Part shown: positions 22,011 to 31,310 of the stretch, in pieces | Position numbering within the stretch: the stretch's first letter is position 1 | Layout of the letters: every line of letters begins with the position of its first letter | Assembly (NCBI GenBank): GCA_903831265.1 | Contig: CAIKXD010000233.1 | Span: 1-36,975 of the forward strand | Origin: an uncultured Bacteroidota bacterium | Lineage (GTDB): Bacteria; Bacteroidota; Bacteroidia; UBA4408 | Direction of reading: 5' to 3' | Length of the DNA: 36,975 nt | The notes under the pieces: model-generated | Databases searched by the model: none | The model's input: only the letters and a program-made list of their open reading frames with translations | Told to the model about the DNA's origin: nothing | Program-made: the position numbers and the translations under genes

Positions 22011-22844
22011 ATGAAATCAATACTTGTAGCCACCGATTTTTCTAACAATGCAAAAAATGCATTAAAGTATGCCAACGCATTTGCCGAAGCTACACAGCAT
22101 CAATTGATACTGATGAACGTGTACATGCCTTCTGTTGGGCAATACAGCCCTGTGCATGCCATTATTGCCGAAGAAACCATGAATGAAAAAAGCAGATGTC
22201 ATAAACAACTAAAAAGTTTAGTAGCAAAATTTGCCACAGTGCCTACCGAAGATATTGTAGCCGAAGGAGAAGCCATTAATGAAATTATAAAGACTTGTAA
22301 AAAAAGCAATGCTAATTTTATTATTGTTGGCACGCATGGCGCAAGCGAAATAAAAAAGGTTTTGGTTGGGAGCAACACTACTAAATTAATTGCCAAAGCA
22401 GAAGTTCCTGTGTTAGCCATTCCCGAAAAATATCGTTTTCGAAAAATAGAAACAATATTATATGCTACAGATTTAAAAAATACACTAAATGAATTAAAGG
22501 CAATCATTCCTATTGCCCAATTGTTGAGTGCAAAAATTGAAATTTTATATTTAAATTATGATTGGGATAAAGACGCTGATCGAATAGCAGATATTGAAAA
22601 AAAAATAAAGCGGTTAAGCTTCAAAAACATACATTTTGTTGAGCAAAAAGCAAGTATTGAAAAAACCATGACACATCAGTTAAAAAATTATATCACAAAT
22701 ACTAAACCTCAACTTTTAGCAATGTTTCCTTCTGATAAATCTTGGTTAGATAAACAATTTAACAGCAGCAAAACCGAAGAGCTATCCTATGTATTAAAAG
22801 TGCCTTTGCTATCGATAAGAAAGAAACTCATAAAAACCGCATAG
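22011..22844 (+). CDS. Tandem universal stress protein
   Basis: 277 residues: two UspA domains in one chain. The first (1-142) starts 'SILVATDFSNNAKNALKYA' and has the ATP-binding G-x2-G-x9-G-S signature ('GTHG', nine residues, 'GS'), so it probably binds ATP. The second (from about 145, 'IETILYATDL') has lost that signature; its equivalent region reads 'MFPSDKSWLDKQF'. Such tandem Usps are cytoplasmic stress and growth-arrest proteins. It is probably co-transcribed with the repeat protein upstream. Confidence 0.9.
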   Translation: MKSILVATDFSNNAKNALKYANAFAEATQHQLILMNVYMPSVGQYSPVHAIIAEETMNEKSRCHKQLKSLVAKFATVPTEDIVAEGEAINEIIKTCKKSNANFIIVGTHGASEIKKVLVGSNTTKLIAKAEVPVLAIPEKYRFRKIETILYATDLKNTLNELKAIIPIAQLLSAKIEILYLNYDWDKDADRIADIEKKIKRLSFKNIHFVEQKASIEKTMTHQLKNYITNTKPQLLAMFPSDKSWLDKQFNSSKTEELSYVLKVPLLSIRKKLIKTA

Positions 22845-22902
22845 TTTTTAATGATAAACGCAATGATCAATTCTTTTAATTAGTGTAATTATAAGGCAAG
22901 TA

Positions 22903-23622
22903 TTAAAAATTCATGGGTACTTCTATCAGTAATAATTCAGCATCTTTTTGTGCGGTAAATGCTATATTTTCTGTTTCCCACAAACCAAGTGCATCTCGAT
23001 GATACAAGTTATAATTGTTGTTCACTTTCATTTCGCCACTAATTAAAAAAGCATACACCCCATTGCCGGGTAATTGCACTTTATAATTTAAAGTTTTGCT
23101 GGCTTCCAAACTTGCCAATTGAAAAAACGCATTTTGATTAATATTCATACCAACAGGATTTCCATCAGGTGAAATAACTTGTTGAAATTGGTTCTTTCGA
23201 TCTTCTGGAGAAAGGCTGATTTGATTGTATCTTGGCTTAATGTTTTTTTCTTTAGGAAAAATCCATATTTGCAATAAATTTACTTCCCTATCATTGTTAG
23301 GATTATATTCTGAGTGCGTAACACCTGAACCCGCGCTCATCATTTGAATTTCGTTTTCTTTAATTCTACCAATATTGCCCATGCTATCTTTGTGCTCTAA
23401 ATCGCCTTTTAACGGAATAGTAATTATTTCCATATTATCGTGCGGATGTGTTCCAAAACCCATGCCTGGAGCCACAATATCATCATTTAAAACGCGTAAA
23501 GCACCAAAATGCACTTTGTCAGGATTTTGCCATGAAGCAAAACTAAATGAATGTCGCGCATTTAACCATCCATGATTGGCATGACCTCTTTCTGAGGCTG
23601 GGTGTACAATAAATTTTTCCAT
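22903..23622 (-). CDS. Pirin family protein (YhhW-like)
   Basis: 239 residues, a bicupin. The N-terminal cupin contains the pirin metal ligands H59, H61, H103 and E105 ('GTHPHDNMEII', 'VTHSEYN'), plus 'HSFSFASW' and 'FGALRVLNDD', typical of the family. E. coli YhhW has quercetinase activity; the natural role of most pirins is unknown. Cytoplasmic and complete. It converges on the Usp gene (58-base gap) and diverges from the Trp-repeat gene. Confidence 0.92.
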   Translation of the reverse strand: MEKFIVHPASERGHANHGWLNARHSFSFASWQNPDKVHFGALRVLNDDIVAPGMGFGTHPHDNMEIITIPLKGDLEHKDSMGNIGRIKENEIQMMSAGSGVTHSEYNPNNDREVNLLQIWIFPKEKNIKPRYNQISLSPEDRKNQFQQVISPDGNPVGMNINQNAFFQLASLEASKTLNYKVQLPGNGVYAFLISGEMKVNNNYNLYHRDALGLWETENIAFTAQKDAELLLIEVPMNF

Positions 23623-23680
23623 TATTTTTATTTTTTACTGCTATTATATTATTGGTAAATATATAGTGCGCTAAACTAAA

Positions 23681-23703
23681 CTAATTTACCTAAAGCAAAT
23701 TAG
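23681..23703. promoter_or_regulatory. Inverted repeat in the divergent pirin / Trp-repeat gap
   Basis: CTAATTT (23681-23687) and AAATTAG (23697-23703) are perfect inverted arms around 9 bases, about 60-80 bases upstream of the pirin start. It might be an operator, but AT-rich DNA produces such arms by chance. Confidence 0.2.
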
Positions 23704-23804
23704 TAAAAAAGTTAATTGCTACTTTCAATTTTGTGAGCACTACATGTTTGATAAAATGATGATAATTACCGAAATTTGCTTCATAGGAATAAACAATTAA
23801 TAAT

Positions 23805-23812
23805 TAACTTTG
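23805..23812 (+). promoter_or_regulatory. -7 box TAACTTTG before Trp-repeat gene
   Basis: An exact TAnnTTTG match 25 bases before the ATG at 23838. A TTTG at 23775-23778 is 26 bases upstream, too far for a standard -33 element. Confidence 0.5.
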
Positions 23813-23837
23813 TGTAATTATACTGACATAAAAATAT

Positions 23838-24314
23838 ATGAAAATTGTTTATACATTAATATTATCATTCGCTTTATCTAGCACATTTGCTAAAGAACAC
23901 AATCAAACGTCATCATTATTAGTTTTTAGTAATTTTAACAATCCTAATCAATCAGAGAATTTACTTAACAGTGCCCTGATATCGCTTAGCGAAGGCATTA
24001 ATCCTAAGGCCTTTAATAAAGCTTGGAAAACAGAGGGAACAAAATGGGTCGAAAAAGTTAAAGTTGCTACCGATGTTAGTACTCTAAGTGCTGCTTATCT
24101 TACACTTTCTGAACAGATAAAACCAAAATACTTTAAGCCGTCATGGGAAAAAAGTAAAGACAAATGGGTAAAGCAAGTGAAAGAAGCAAGAAGCAACTTG
24201 GCTTTAGCCGGTTTATTAAAATCATTTTATAATCATCTTACCCCAGAAACTTTTACCGAGGATTGGCAAAGTGTGGGCGCGCAGTGGTTAGAAACACTCA
24301 ACAAAATAGAGTAA
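23838..24314 (+). CDS. Secreted protein of three 40-residue Trp repeats
   Basis: 158 residues. Signal peptide to about residue 19 (F-A-L-S-S-T-F-A-K). The mature protein is almost wholly three copies of one unit with an exact 40-residue period: I54/I94/L134, P56/P96/P136, F59/F99/F139, W63/W103/W143 and W70/W110/W150. Each unit reads roughly L-x2-L-x2-x-[IL]-x-P-x2-F-x3-W-x6-W, followed by a Lys-rich helix. I do not recognise a named domain. The helical Trp pairs seven apart suggest a compact helical repeat. It precedes a T9SS subtilase by 43 bases on the same strand. Confidence 0.82.
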   Translation: MKIVYTLILSFALSSTFAKEHNQTSSLLVFSNFNNPNQSENLLNSALISLSEGINPKAFNKAWKTEGTKWVEKVKVATDVSTLSAAYLTLSEQIKPKYFKPSWEKSKDKWVKQVKEARSNLALAGLLKSFYNHLTPETFTEDWQSVGAQWLETLNKIE

Positions 24315-24357
24315 CCTTTTTTCGAAAAATTTATTTATTCACTTTTTAAGTATTGCC

Positions 24358-27168
24358 ATGGTAACACAAACATCAAGAATATTAGTAATCCTAGCAATCA
24401 ATTTCCTGTGCTTACAACTTTGGAATGCGAATGCCGCCAAGTATAGTGTTGATTTAAATTCGCCTCATGAGGCAGGAATAGTTATTATTAAAGTAAAAAA
24501 ACATTTGCTAGCGCAGTGTGAATTGCACCAAATTAAAAACGTAAAAATTAATGCGTGTTTAAATACGTTAAACACAATTCAAGTTCGTAAAAAATTTCCT
24601 TTACACCAAAAGCCAAGTGCTGAAAAAGACCGCTTTGGAAGATCCCTTATTGATTTATCATTGATATATGAAATTAAGTTAGCACAAAACCAAGACCTAA
24701 AAAAAGCAATAAACAGTTTGCTTGCTACAGGTGAAATTGACTACGCAGAGCCACATTACACGCAATCATTAATGTACACTCCCAATGATCCTTCTGCGTC
24801 GGTGCAATATTACTTAGATAAAATAATGGCTTATCAAGCATGGGATATCAGTCAAAGCGATACCAATGTAGTTGTTGGAGTTACCGATACAGGTACAGAT
24901 TTACTGCATGAAGATTTAATTAATAGTGTAAAAATAAATTATCTTGACCCAATAGATGGTATTGATAACGATACAGATGGCTATATTGATAATTATTATG
25001 GTTGGGATTTAGGTGAAAATGATAACACGCCACAATGCAACGCAGATTTCCACGGGCTGCATAGCACAGGTATTTCAAGTGCTACAGTTGACAATAATTT
25101 AGGCATAGCTGGTGTGGGTTTTAAAGCAAAATATTTACCTATTAAAATTTCAGATGCTAATGGCACATTAAATACTTCTTACGAAGGAATTGTTTATGCT
25201 GTTGACCATGGCTGTCAGATTGTAAATTGTTCTTGGGGCGGCACAGGTGCTAGCCAGTTTGGACAAGACATTGTAAACTATGCAGCTATTAATATGAATG
25301 CATTAGTGATAGCTTCTGCAGGTAATAATGGCGATGATGTGTTGTTTTATCCTGCCTCTTATCAAAATGTGTTTAACGTAGCTGCCACAGACCAACTTGA
25401 TCACAAAAAAGCAAATTCAACCTTTGGCATAAGTATAGATGTTTGTGCGCCAGGTGAAGATATTCTATCAACTTGGGTTGGTAATACTTACGTTGCCTCT
25501 GGCGGAACATCAACTGCTGCGCCAGTGGTTTCAGGTGCGGCAGCAATTGTAAAAAGTTATTTTCCGAGTTATTCGGGCATACAAATTGGCGAACAATTAA
25601 GAGCCACTGCCGATAATATTGATACAGTTGCTTTTAACGCTCCTTGGGCTGGTAAATTAGGAAAAGGAAGAATTAATTTGTTTAGGGCTTTAACCGATAC
25701 CAACGTAGTTTCTATTGTGTTAACTAACAGCAATGTAACAGACAATAACGATAATGCTTTTATTGTTGGCGACACCCTCACTTTTTCGGGTGAGTTTACC
25801 AATTATTTGGCACAAGCTAACGCAGTTAACGTTGTTGCAACTAGCTCCTCTCCTTTTGTTCAAATGATTAATGGTAACGTAAACTTAGGCAACCTAAATA
25901 CATTGCAAGCAGTTAATAACAATGCCAGCCCTTTTACAGCAGCTATTTTAACTGGTGCTCCTATTAATGCGCCCGTTGAATTTAAATTAACTATTACCGA
26001 TAATGCAGGTCATACATTTACCTACTACATTGCCATTGTTATTAATGTAGATTTTATTAATATTAATATTAATGATGTAGCTACAACCATTACAAGCAAA
26101 GGAAATATTGGATACAATAATGTTTCAACTCAAGGTTTAGGATTTGTATACAACAGTAATAATTTGTTGTATGAATCAGGTTTGCTTATTGGTGCCAGTG
26201 CTACCAGAGTTTCCGACAGAGTTAGGGGCCTAACTGGAAATGATAGTGATTTTTCTTCGATTGCCAATGTTTCAAGAATTGTTCCTGGTGTTTTTTCTGA
26301 GTTTGATGTAGTTGGCAGTTTTAATGATGCCGGTGCTTTAGCCGATGCTATACCTGTAAAAGTGATACAAAATGCTTATGCGTGGAGCACACCCGGAAAT
26401 ACAAAGTATATAATTTTTAAGTATAAAATAATTAATACCGGAGTTGTTTTACTTGATAATTTGTTTGCGGGTGTTTTTGCCGATTGGGATATTATGAATA
26501 GTAGCTTAAATAAGGCAGCTTATGATGCAACCAACAAATTAGGCTATTGTTTTAGCACGCAAACCAATGGTTTGTATGCCGGGATTAAGTTACTTAGTAA
26601 CACAGCACCTGCGGTTCATTACGCAATGGATAATATTTCCGGAGGCGGTGGAGGTATTGATCCTGTTGGAGGCATATCAACAGCCGAAAAATTTCAGGGC
26701 ATTTCAACTAATAGAGCAAATGCAGGTGGAACAGGAAATGGTAATGATGTGATACACTTTGTAAGCAGCGGACCTTTTGTTTTAAATCCAAATGACACTG
26801 TTGAAGTGGCCTTTGCTTACCTTGCCGGTGATAGCTTGATCGATTTACAAAACAGCGCTTCTGCAGCACAAATCAAGTATAACAATAGTCCTATTATTGT
26901 AAAAAACAATAGTTTAAACGAAGCTAATTTTAGCTTTTATCCTAATCCTGCTAAAGAAATAATAACCATTTCATTTAATAATGTGGAGCAAAATTCTATT
27001 AGCATTCGTATGATTGATGTTCAAGGAAAATTGGTTTATGCAGCACAATTTAATAGCACTAATAGCCCTTTGCAATTATCTGTAGCGGATTTGGAAAATG
27101 GAATTTATTTTATTGAAGTAATTACAAATGATAAAGTACAAACGGAGAAGTTTATGTTGGCTAGGTAA
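24358..27168 (+). CDS. Large T9SS-exported subtilisin-family (S8) protease
   Basis: 936 residues. Signal peptide to about residue 26 (A-N-A-A). An inhibitor-like propeptide follows to ~140 ('IDYAEPHYTQ' at its end). The S8 domain has D177 in 'VVVGVTDTGTD', H232 in 'DFHGLHSTGI' and S385 in 'SGGTSTAAPVVSG'. The His motif is HGLHSTG rather than the usual HGTHVAG. An acidic 'DGIDNDTDGYIDNYYGWD' insert near 200-217 is likely a Ca-binding loop. After ~450 come beta-rich domains, then a T9SS type A domain ('FSFYPNPAKEIITISF' near 875). Predicted surface or secreted protease. Confidence 0.9.
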   Translation: MVTQTSRILVILAINFLCLQLWNANAAKYSVDLNSPHEAGIVIIKVKKHLLAQCELHQIKNVKINACLNTLNTIQVRKKFPLHQKPSAEKDRFGRSLIDLSLIYEIKLAQNQDLKKAINSLLATGEIDYAEPHYTQSLMYTPNDPSASVQYYLDKIMAYQAWDISQSDTNVVVGVTDTGTDLLHEDLINSVKINYLDPIDGIDNDTDGYIDNYYGWDLGENDNTPQCNADFHGLHSTGISSATVDNNLGIAGVGFKAKYLPIKISDANGTLNTSYEGIVYAVDHGCQIVNCSWGGTGASQFGQDIVNYAAINMNALVIASAGNNGDDVLFYPASYQNVFNVAATDQLDHKKANSTFGISIDVCAPGEDILSTWVGNTYVASGGTSTAAPVVSGAAAIVKSYFPSYSGIQIGEQLRATADNIDTVAFNAPWAGKLGKGRINLFRALTDTNVVSIVLTNSNVTDNNDNAFIVGDTLTFSGEFTNYLAQANAVNVVATSSSPFVQMINGNVNLGNLNTLQAVNNNASPFTAAILTGAPINAPVEFKLTITDNAGHTFTYYIAIVINVDFINININDVATTITSKGNIGYNNVSTQGLGFVYNSNNLLYESGLLIGASATRVSDRVRGLTGNDSDFSSIANVSRIVPGVFSEFDVVGSFNDAGALADAIPVKVIQNAYAWSTPGNTKYIIFKYKIINTGVVLLDNLFAGVFADWDIMNSSLNKAAYDATNKLGYCFSTQTNGLYAGIKLLSNTAPAVHYAMDNISGGGGGIDPVGGISTAEKFQGISTNRANAGGTGNGNDVIHFVSSGPFVLNPNDTVEVAFAYLAGDSLIDLQNSASAAQIKYNNSPIIVKNNSLNEANFSFYPNPAKEIITISFNNVEQNSISIRMIDVQGKLVYAAQFNSTNSPLQLSVADLENGIYFIEVITNDKVQTEKFMLAR

Positions 27169-27224
27169 TTTATTCTATTAAAATAGCAAGCATCATGCTT
27201 AATGATTTCACCTTAATATGATGT

Positions 27225-28517
27225 ATGGAAAAATATATTTCAGCTGAAGAAGCGGTAAAAATAATTAAAAGTAAAGATAAAGTTTTTGTACACGGAAGCG
27301 CGGCCACACCTGTATTTTTGTTAAAAGCGCTGGAGCAAAGAGCTGAAGAACTATCATTAGTTGAGATCATTTCGTTGAGCACCTATGGCGAAATGCCATT
27401 GGCAAAACTTGATTATATTAAATCGTTTTACTTTAATACTTTGTTTGTTTCACAAAACAACAGAGAGGTTATTCAAGCTGGTATGGGAAGTTATATTCCT
27501 GTTTTTTTAAGCGAAATTCCAAGTCTTTTTCATCAGCGAATTATTCAATTAGATGTCGCTTTAATTCACGTTTCTCCTCCCGATTTACACGGCTATTGTT
27601 CGTTAGGCGTCTCGGTAGATATTACCATGGCGGCTATAAAAAATGCCAAACATGTTATTGCTCAAATTAATCCACTCATGCCTCGCACACAAGGCGATGG
27701 TATGTTGCATATTGATGAAATTAATTCATTAGTATTGGTTGAAGAAGCCTTGCCAGAAATTAACTACAGTAAAGAAATTTCTGAAACAGAATTGGCAATT
27801 GGCAAAAATTGCGCTTCATTAATAGAGAATGGAGCAACTTTACAAATGGGCATAGGCTCAATTCCTGATGCAGTGCTCGGGCAATTGCACCAACATAAAG
27901 ATATTGGCATTCATACCGAAATGTTTTCGGTTGGCCTTATTGATTTGCTAAATAGAGGAGTAATTAATAATAAGTTTAAACAAAAACATCGCAGAAAAGT
28001 GGTAACGACATTTGCAATAGGCAACCGCGCGATGTATGATTTTATAAATGAAAATCCGGTTTTTTCTTTTCTCGAATCTGATTATGTAAACGATGCGTAT
28101 GTGATTAGCAAAAATCCAAAAGTAACAGCCATTAACAGTGCCATTGAAATAGATTTAACCGGACAAGTTTGTGCTGATTCTATTGGGACAAAGCAGTTTT
28201 CGGGTGTTGGTGGACAAATAGATTTTATGCGTGGCGCCTCACTTTCAGAAGGTGGAAAGCCTATTATTGCCATGAGTTCGATAACAAATAAAGGCGTTTC
28301 TAAGATTGTACCTTTTTTAAAAGAAGGTGCCGGAGTTGTAAGCACAAGAGCCAATGTTCATTATGTAGTAACCGAATACGGCATAGCCTACTTATTTGGA
28401 AAAAATCTTCTACAGCGAGCGCAAGAGTTGATAAAAATTGCGCATCCCATGCACAGAGAAGTGCTTGAAATTGCTTTGAGAGTAAGATTTGGAGGAAATA
28501 GTTTTGTGGGTATTTAG
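27225..28517 (+). CDS. Acetyl-CoA hydrolase / CoA-transferase (4-hydroxybutyrate CoA-transferase-like)
   Basis: 430 residues, full length. Transfers CoA between acetyl-CoA and a carboxylic acid, or hydrolyses acyl-CoA, through a glutamyl-CoA thioester. The catalytic Glu is E232 in 'GIHTEMFSVGLIDL'. Also seen are 'MGIGSIPDAVL' (CoA-site loop), 'GVGGQIDFMRGA' and 'VVTEYGIAYLFGK', all family-standard. The natural acid substrate cannot be read from the sequence. No 4-hydroxybutyrate pathway genes are nearby. Cytoplasmic, single gene between a subtilase and the convergent smpB. Confidence 0.88.
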   Translation: MEKYISAEEAVKIIKSKDKVFVHGSAATPVFLLKALEQRAEELSLVEIISLSTYGEMPLAKLDYIKSFYFNTLFVSQNNREVIQAGMGSYIPVFLSEIPSLFHQRIIQLDVALIHVSPPDLHGYCSLGVSVDITMAAIKNAKHVIAQINPLMPRTQGDGMLHIDEINSLVLVEEALPEINYSKEISETELAIGKNCASLIENGATLQMGIGSIPDAVLGQLHQHKDIGIHTEMFSVGLIDLLNRGVINNKFKQKHRRKVVTTFAIGNRAMYDFINENPVFSFLESDYVNDAYVISKNPKVTAINSAIEIDLTGQVCADSIGTKQFSGVGGQIDFMRGASLSEGGKPIIAMSSITNKGVSKIVPFLKEGAGVVSTRANVHYVVTEYGIAYLFGKNLLQRAQELIKIAHPMHREVLEIALRVRFGGNSFVGI

Positions 28518-28578
28518 TTTTTAAATTTACAACCGTACTAGAAACCCACTCAAACAAATAAGAAATAATTCAAAAGAC

Positions 28579-29037
28579 TCATTTGATTTTTCTTGCCATT
28601 TCTCGGGTGGCATCTTTTGTTTTTAAGGATTCTCTTTTGTCGTATAATTTTTTACCTTTTGCAAGATGTATTTGCAGTTTGGCAAAACCTTTTTCGTTAA
28701 TGTAAAGCAGCGTTGGAATAAGTGTAAAACCTTTATTTTTTAGTTTTGATATAATTTTTTCAATTTCACTTTTACGTAATAATAGTTTTCTATCGCGCTT
28801 TGGAAAATGGTTATTGAGACTGGCCTCTTTGTATTCGGAGATGTTCATATTTTTAACCCAAACTTCCTCATTATGAACAAAACAGTATGCTTCCATAATT
28901 GACGCCTTTGCTTGCCTAATAGATTTAATTTCTGAACCCATAAGCAGCATGCCGCATTCATAGCGATCCATAAGCGTATATTCAAAAGTGGCTCTTTTAT
29001 TTTTTATTTGAACATCTTTCTCTAATTTCATTTTCAT
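28579..29037 (-). CDS. smpB: SsrA-binding protein SmpB
   Basis: 152 residues, usual length. Binds tmRNA and takes it to stalled ribosomes in trans-translation. Typical parts: 'NKRATFEYTLMDRYECGMLLMGSEIKSIRQAKASI' (broken here: NKRATFEY and GSEIKSIRQAKASI), 'GFTLIPTLLYINEKGFAKLQIHLAKGKKLYDKRESLK' (core IPTLLYINEKG and AKGKKLYDKR), and a basic tail. The tmRNA gene itself is not in the window. The ATGA overlap with the acyltransferase gene (4 bases) means coupled translation. A second ATG two codons downstream could also be the start. Confidence 0.96.
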   Translation of the reverse strand: MKMKLEKDVQIKNKRATFEYTLMDRYECGMLLMGSEIKSIRQAKASIMEAYCFVHNEEVWVKNMNISEYKEASLNNHFPKRDRKLLLRKSEIEKIISKLKNKGFTLIPTLLYINEKGFAKLQIHLAKGKKLYDKRESLKTKDATREMARKIK

Positions 29038-30329
29038 GGCTGCACAAATTTTTGAATGGCTTCAACACAAATCATTCTGTTGTTTAAAATATTTTCCTTT
29101 TCTATTTTGCTTAAGCGTGAAATTTTAAAATGACTTTTAATAGCCCTAAACTGACTAGCCAAATGTAAGGCAATAATTCCACTAAAATGCAACACAATTA
29201 CCAACATTACAGCTTTTATGAACGGTAAGAATGCAGCAAATAAAATCAATAAAACAATATACCATAAAAAATACAAAATGCCAGCAGCACCAATATTTAC
29301 AGAACTAAAAAACTCTACTTTTTTTGCCGTTTTTTTTGCTATTTTAAGTGCTATAAAATAAGGCCATGAGTTTAACAAAAGTGCAGGTATGGCAGGTATT
29401 AGGAGAAATAAAAATAAAATGTAATCGATTATAAATTTACCATTTACTAAATATTTCGTGATGTATTTTTCGCGTAATTGATGATGGTTAAGCAAGAGCT
29501 GATAAGGCATAGTTAAATTTTTAAGCGCTTCTACCTGTGTTTGGTTGGTATTTATTTTATCGGCTAGCTTTTTTACTTGTTCAAATTCATGTTTTTCACT
29601 TTTTTTATTTCCCGTAAGTACGCTCAAAAAATTTCTTTTTATGAAATGAAATAATTGATGATTTTCATTTTGATGCACATTATACATCACTTCATTCATG
29701 CTACTTTCAATGTCATTAGTAAGTTTTAGTGCGTCTTTTGAATCTAATGGTGTTGACGCATCAAAATATTTGTTTACCTCTATTGGGGTATTAAAATTTA
29801 TAAGAACTTCGCTGTTAAAGTTGTCTGGATCATCGTAATTTAAACCAACACAAGTAATATAAAGCGCTTTGTTGGTTTTAAAGCTCTGCAATGCACCATG
29901 GGCAATGCGCGCTGTTCCTTTTTTTAGAGGACGCAATTTACTTTCGCGTTCACAATTACCCTCAGGAAAAATGGCAATACTTTGATTTTGGTCAAGAATT
30001 TGATAGCAGCGGTTAAAAACTTCCTTATTTTTTTCAGTATTTTCGATGCTATCCTGCATTCGATAAATTGGAGCGATGCCAATTGCGTTTAAAATTTTAG
30101 CAGCAAGTGGCTTTTCAAACACATCGCCACGCGCCAAAAACCAAACCGGCTGCTTCGTTTGTAAAGCAATCATAACACCATCCCAAAAGGCATTGCTATG
30201 GTTTATGGCAATTAATAATGGTGCCTTAGTTGGCACTTTTTCAAGATTCAAAACAGTAATTTTCGAATAATAAATTCGAGCAGTAATGAAGTATAAAAAT
30301 TTTAAAATGTAGTTCAGTAAAATATTCAT
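29034..30329 (-). CDS. PlsC-like lysophospholipid acyltransferase
   Basis: 431 residues. The acyltransferase domain (residues 1-200) has 'AINHSNAFWDGVM', with the H-x5-D spacing seen in this Bacteroidota subgroup rather than H-x4-D, and 'AIFPEGNCERESKLRPLKKG', the glycerol-phosphate binding block. The C-terminal half (about 285-410) has several transmembrane helices. It should acylate a lysophospholipid or glycerol phosphate at the inner membrane. I chose the ATG at 30329 because the upstream TTG at 30359 lies before the -7 box at 30343-30336. It overlaps smpB by 4 bases at its end. Confidence 0.85.
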   Translation of the reverse strand: MNILLNYILKFLYFITARIYYSKITVLNLEKVPTKAPLLIAINHSNAFWDGVMIALQTKQPVWFLARGDVFEKPLAAKILNAIGIAPIYRMQDSIENTEKNKEVFNRCYQILDQNQSIAIFPEGNCERESKLRPLKKGTARIAHGALQSFKTNKALYITCVGLNYDDPDNFNSEVLINFNTPIEVNKYFDASTPLDSKDALKLTNDIESSMNEVMYNVHQNENHQLFHFIKRNFLSVLTGNKKSEKHEFEQVKKLADKINTNQTQVEALKNLTMPYQLLLNHHQLREKYITKYLVNGKFIIDYILFLFLLIPAIPALLLNSWPYFIALKIAKKTAKKVEFFSSVNIGAAGILYFLWYIVLLILFAAFLPFIKAVMLVIVLHFSGIIALHLASQFRAIKSHFKISRLSKIEKENILNNRMICVEAIQKFVQP

Positions 30330-30335
30330 AGTTTG

Positions 30336-30343
30336 CAAAATTA
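30336..30343 (-). promoter_or_regulatory. -7 box TAATTTTG before acyltransferase-smpB
   Basis: An exact TAnnTTTG match on the minus strand, 6 bases before the ATG at 30329, so a nearly leaderless message. It is one half of a divergent promoter pair with 30387-30394. Confidence 0.5.
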
Positions 30344-30386
30344 ACTTTTTATCACTCAAAATGGCTTAGATTTCAATATTGCTTGT

Positions 30387-30394
30387 TATTTTTG
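30387..30394 (+). promoter_or_regulatory. -7 box TATTTTTG before sterol desaturase gene
   Basis: An exact TAnnTTTG match 16 bases before the ATG at 30411. It is divergent from the acyltransferase promoter 44 bases away. No clear -33 TTG. Confidence 0.55.
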
Positions 30395-30410
30395 CAATTC
30401 AGTTAATACC

Positions 30411-31310
30411 ATGGAAGATTACAAGCAAACCTTATTACTTCTCATTTCAACTCCGCTATATGCATTGCTAATAGGCTTTGAAATGATTTTGAGTGCTATA
30501 CACAATAAACATTTATACACAGTTAAAGACACTTTTACCAACGTGTATCTATCAAGTTTAAATATTGGATTAGAATTATTGATTCGTGCTTTTTGTTTAG
30601 GATTTTTAGCTTATTTTTTTCAATTTCATGTTGTTGCAATTCAAAACACTTATTTATATTGGTTTGCATTACTTATTTTGCAGGATATTTCGTTTTATTT
30701 TGAGCATCGAGTGGATCATTATTGCCGATTTTTTTGGGCGGTGCATGTTACACATCACTCCTCCGAAAAGTTTAATTTAACAACAGGTTTTAGGTCTTCT
30801 GTTTTTCAGCCATTGTATCGTTTTGTTTATTTTATTCCATTAGCACTTTTGGGTTTTAAACCTTTAGATATTATGCTTATGTATAGCGCCACTCAAATTT
30901 ATGGCATTTTAATTCATACCCAATCTATAAATAAACTAGGCTTTTTAGAGTATTTTATGGCTACCCCTTCTCATCATAGAGTGCATCATGCCTCTAATAC
31001 TATTTTCTTAGATAAAAATATGGGCATGGTATTAATTATTTGGGATAAAATTTTTGGCACCTTTGCTTCAGAAGATGAGTTAAAAGATGAACAAATTCGT
31101 TTTGGCTTAACTAAAAATATTGAAAGACCCAATCATCCGGTTGATATCGTTTTTCACGAATGGGTAAATATTGCTGATGATTTAAAAAGAGATATTCCGT
31201 TTACTACAAAATTAAAATACCTATTTATGCCGCCTGGCTGGAGCCATGATGGAAGTAGGAAAACATCTAAGCAATTGCGGGAGGAGTTATTAAAGGAAAT
31301 TAAAAACTAA
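30411..31310 (+). CDS. Sterol desaturase / fatty acid hydroxylase superfamily protein
   Basis: 299 residues, membrane-bound di-iron enzyme family. The His clusters are complete: H99-R-V-D-H103, H112-V-T-H-H116, H169 and H188-H-R-V-H-H193. Four to five helices surround them (residues 5-30, 45-95, 135-175). The family hydroxylates or desaturates lipids or cleaves ether lipids. The 'HRVDHYCRFFWAVHVTHHSSEKFNL' region (broken here: HRVDHYCRFFW and HVTHHSSE) is like the alkylglycerol monooxygenase-type branch, but the substrate is not determined. It diverges from a phospholipid acyltransferase, so a role in membrane lipid change is plausible. Confidence 0.88.
   Translation: MEDYKQTLLLLISTPLYALLIGFEMILSAIHNKHLYTVKDTFTNVYLSSLNIGLELLIRAFCLGFLAYFFQFHVVAIQNTYLYWFALLILQDISFYFEHRVDHYCRFFWAVHVTHHSSEKFNLTTGFRSSVFQPLYRFVYFIPLALLGFKPLDIMLMYSATQIYGILIHTQSINKLGFLEYFMATPSHHRVHHASNTIFLDKNMGMVLIIWDKIFGTFASEDELKDEQIRFGLTKNIERPNHPVDIVFHEWVNIADDLKRDIPFTTKLKYLFMPPGWSHDGSRKTSKQLREELLKEIKN

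Noticed and set aside
27187-27199. Palindrome AAGCATCATGCTT between subtilase and CoA-transferase
   Set aside because: The stem is only five pairs around three bases with no T-tract after it; likely chance.
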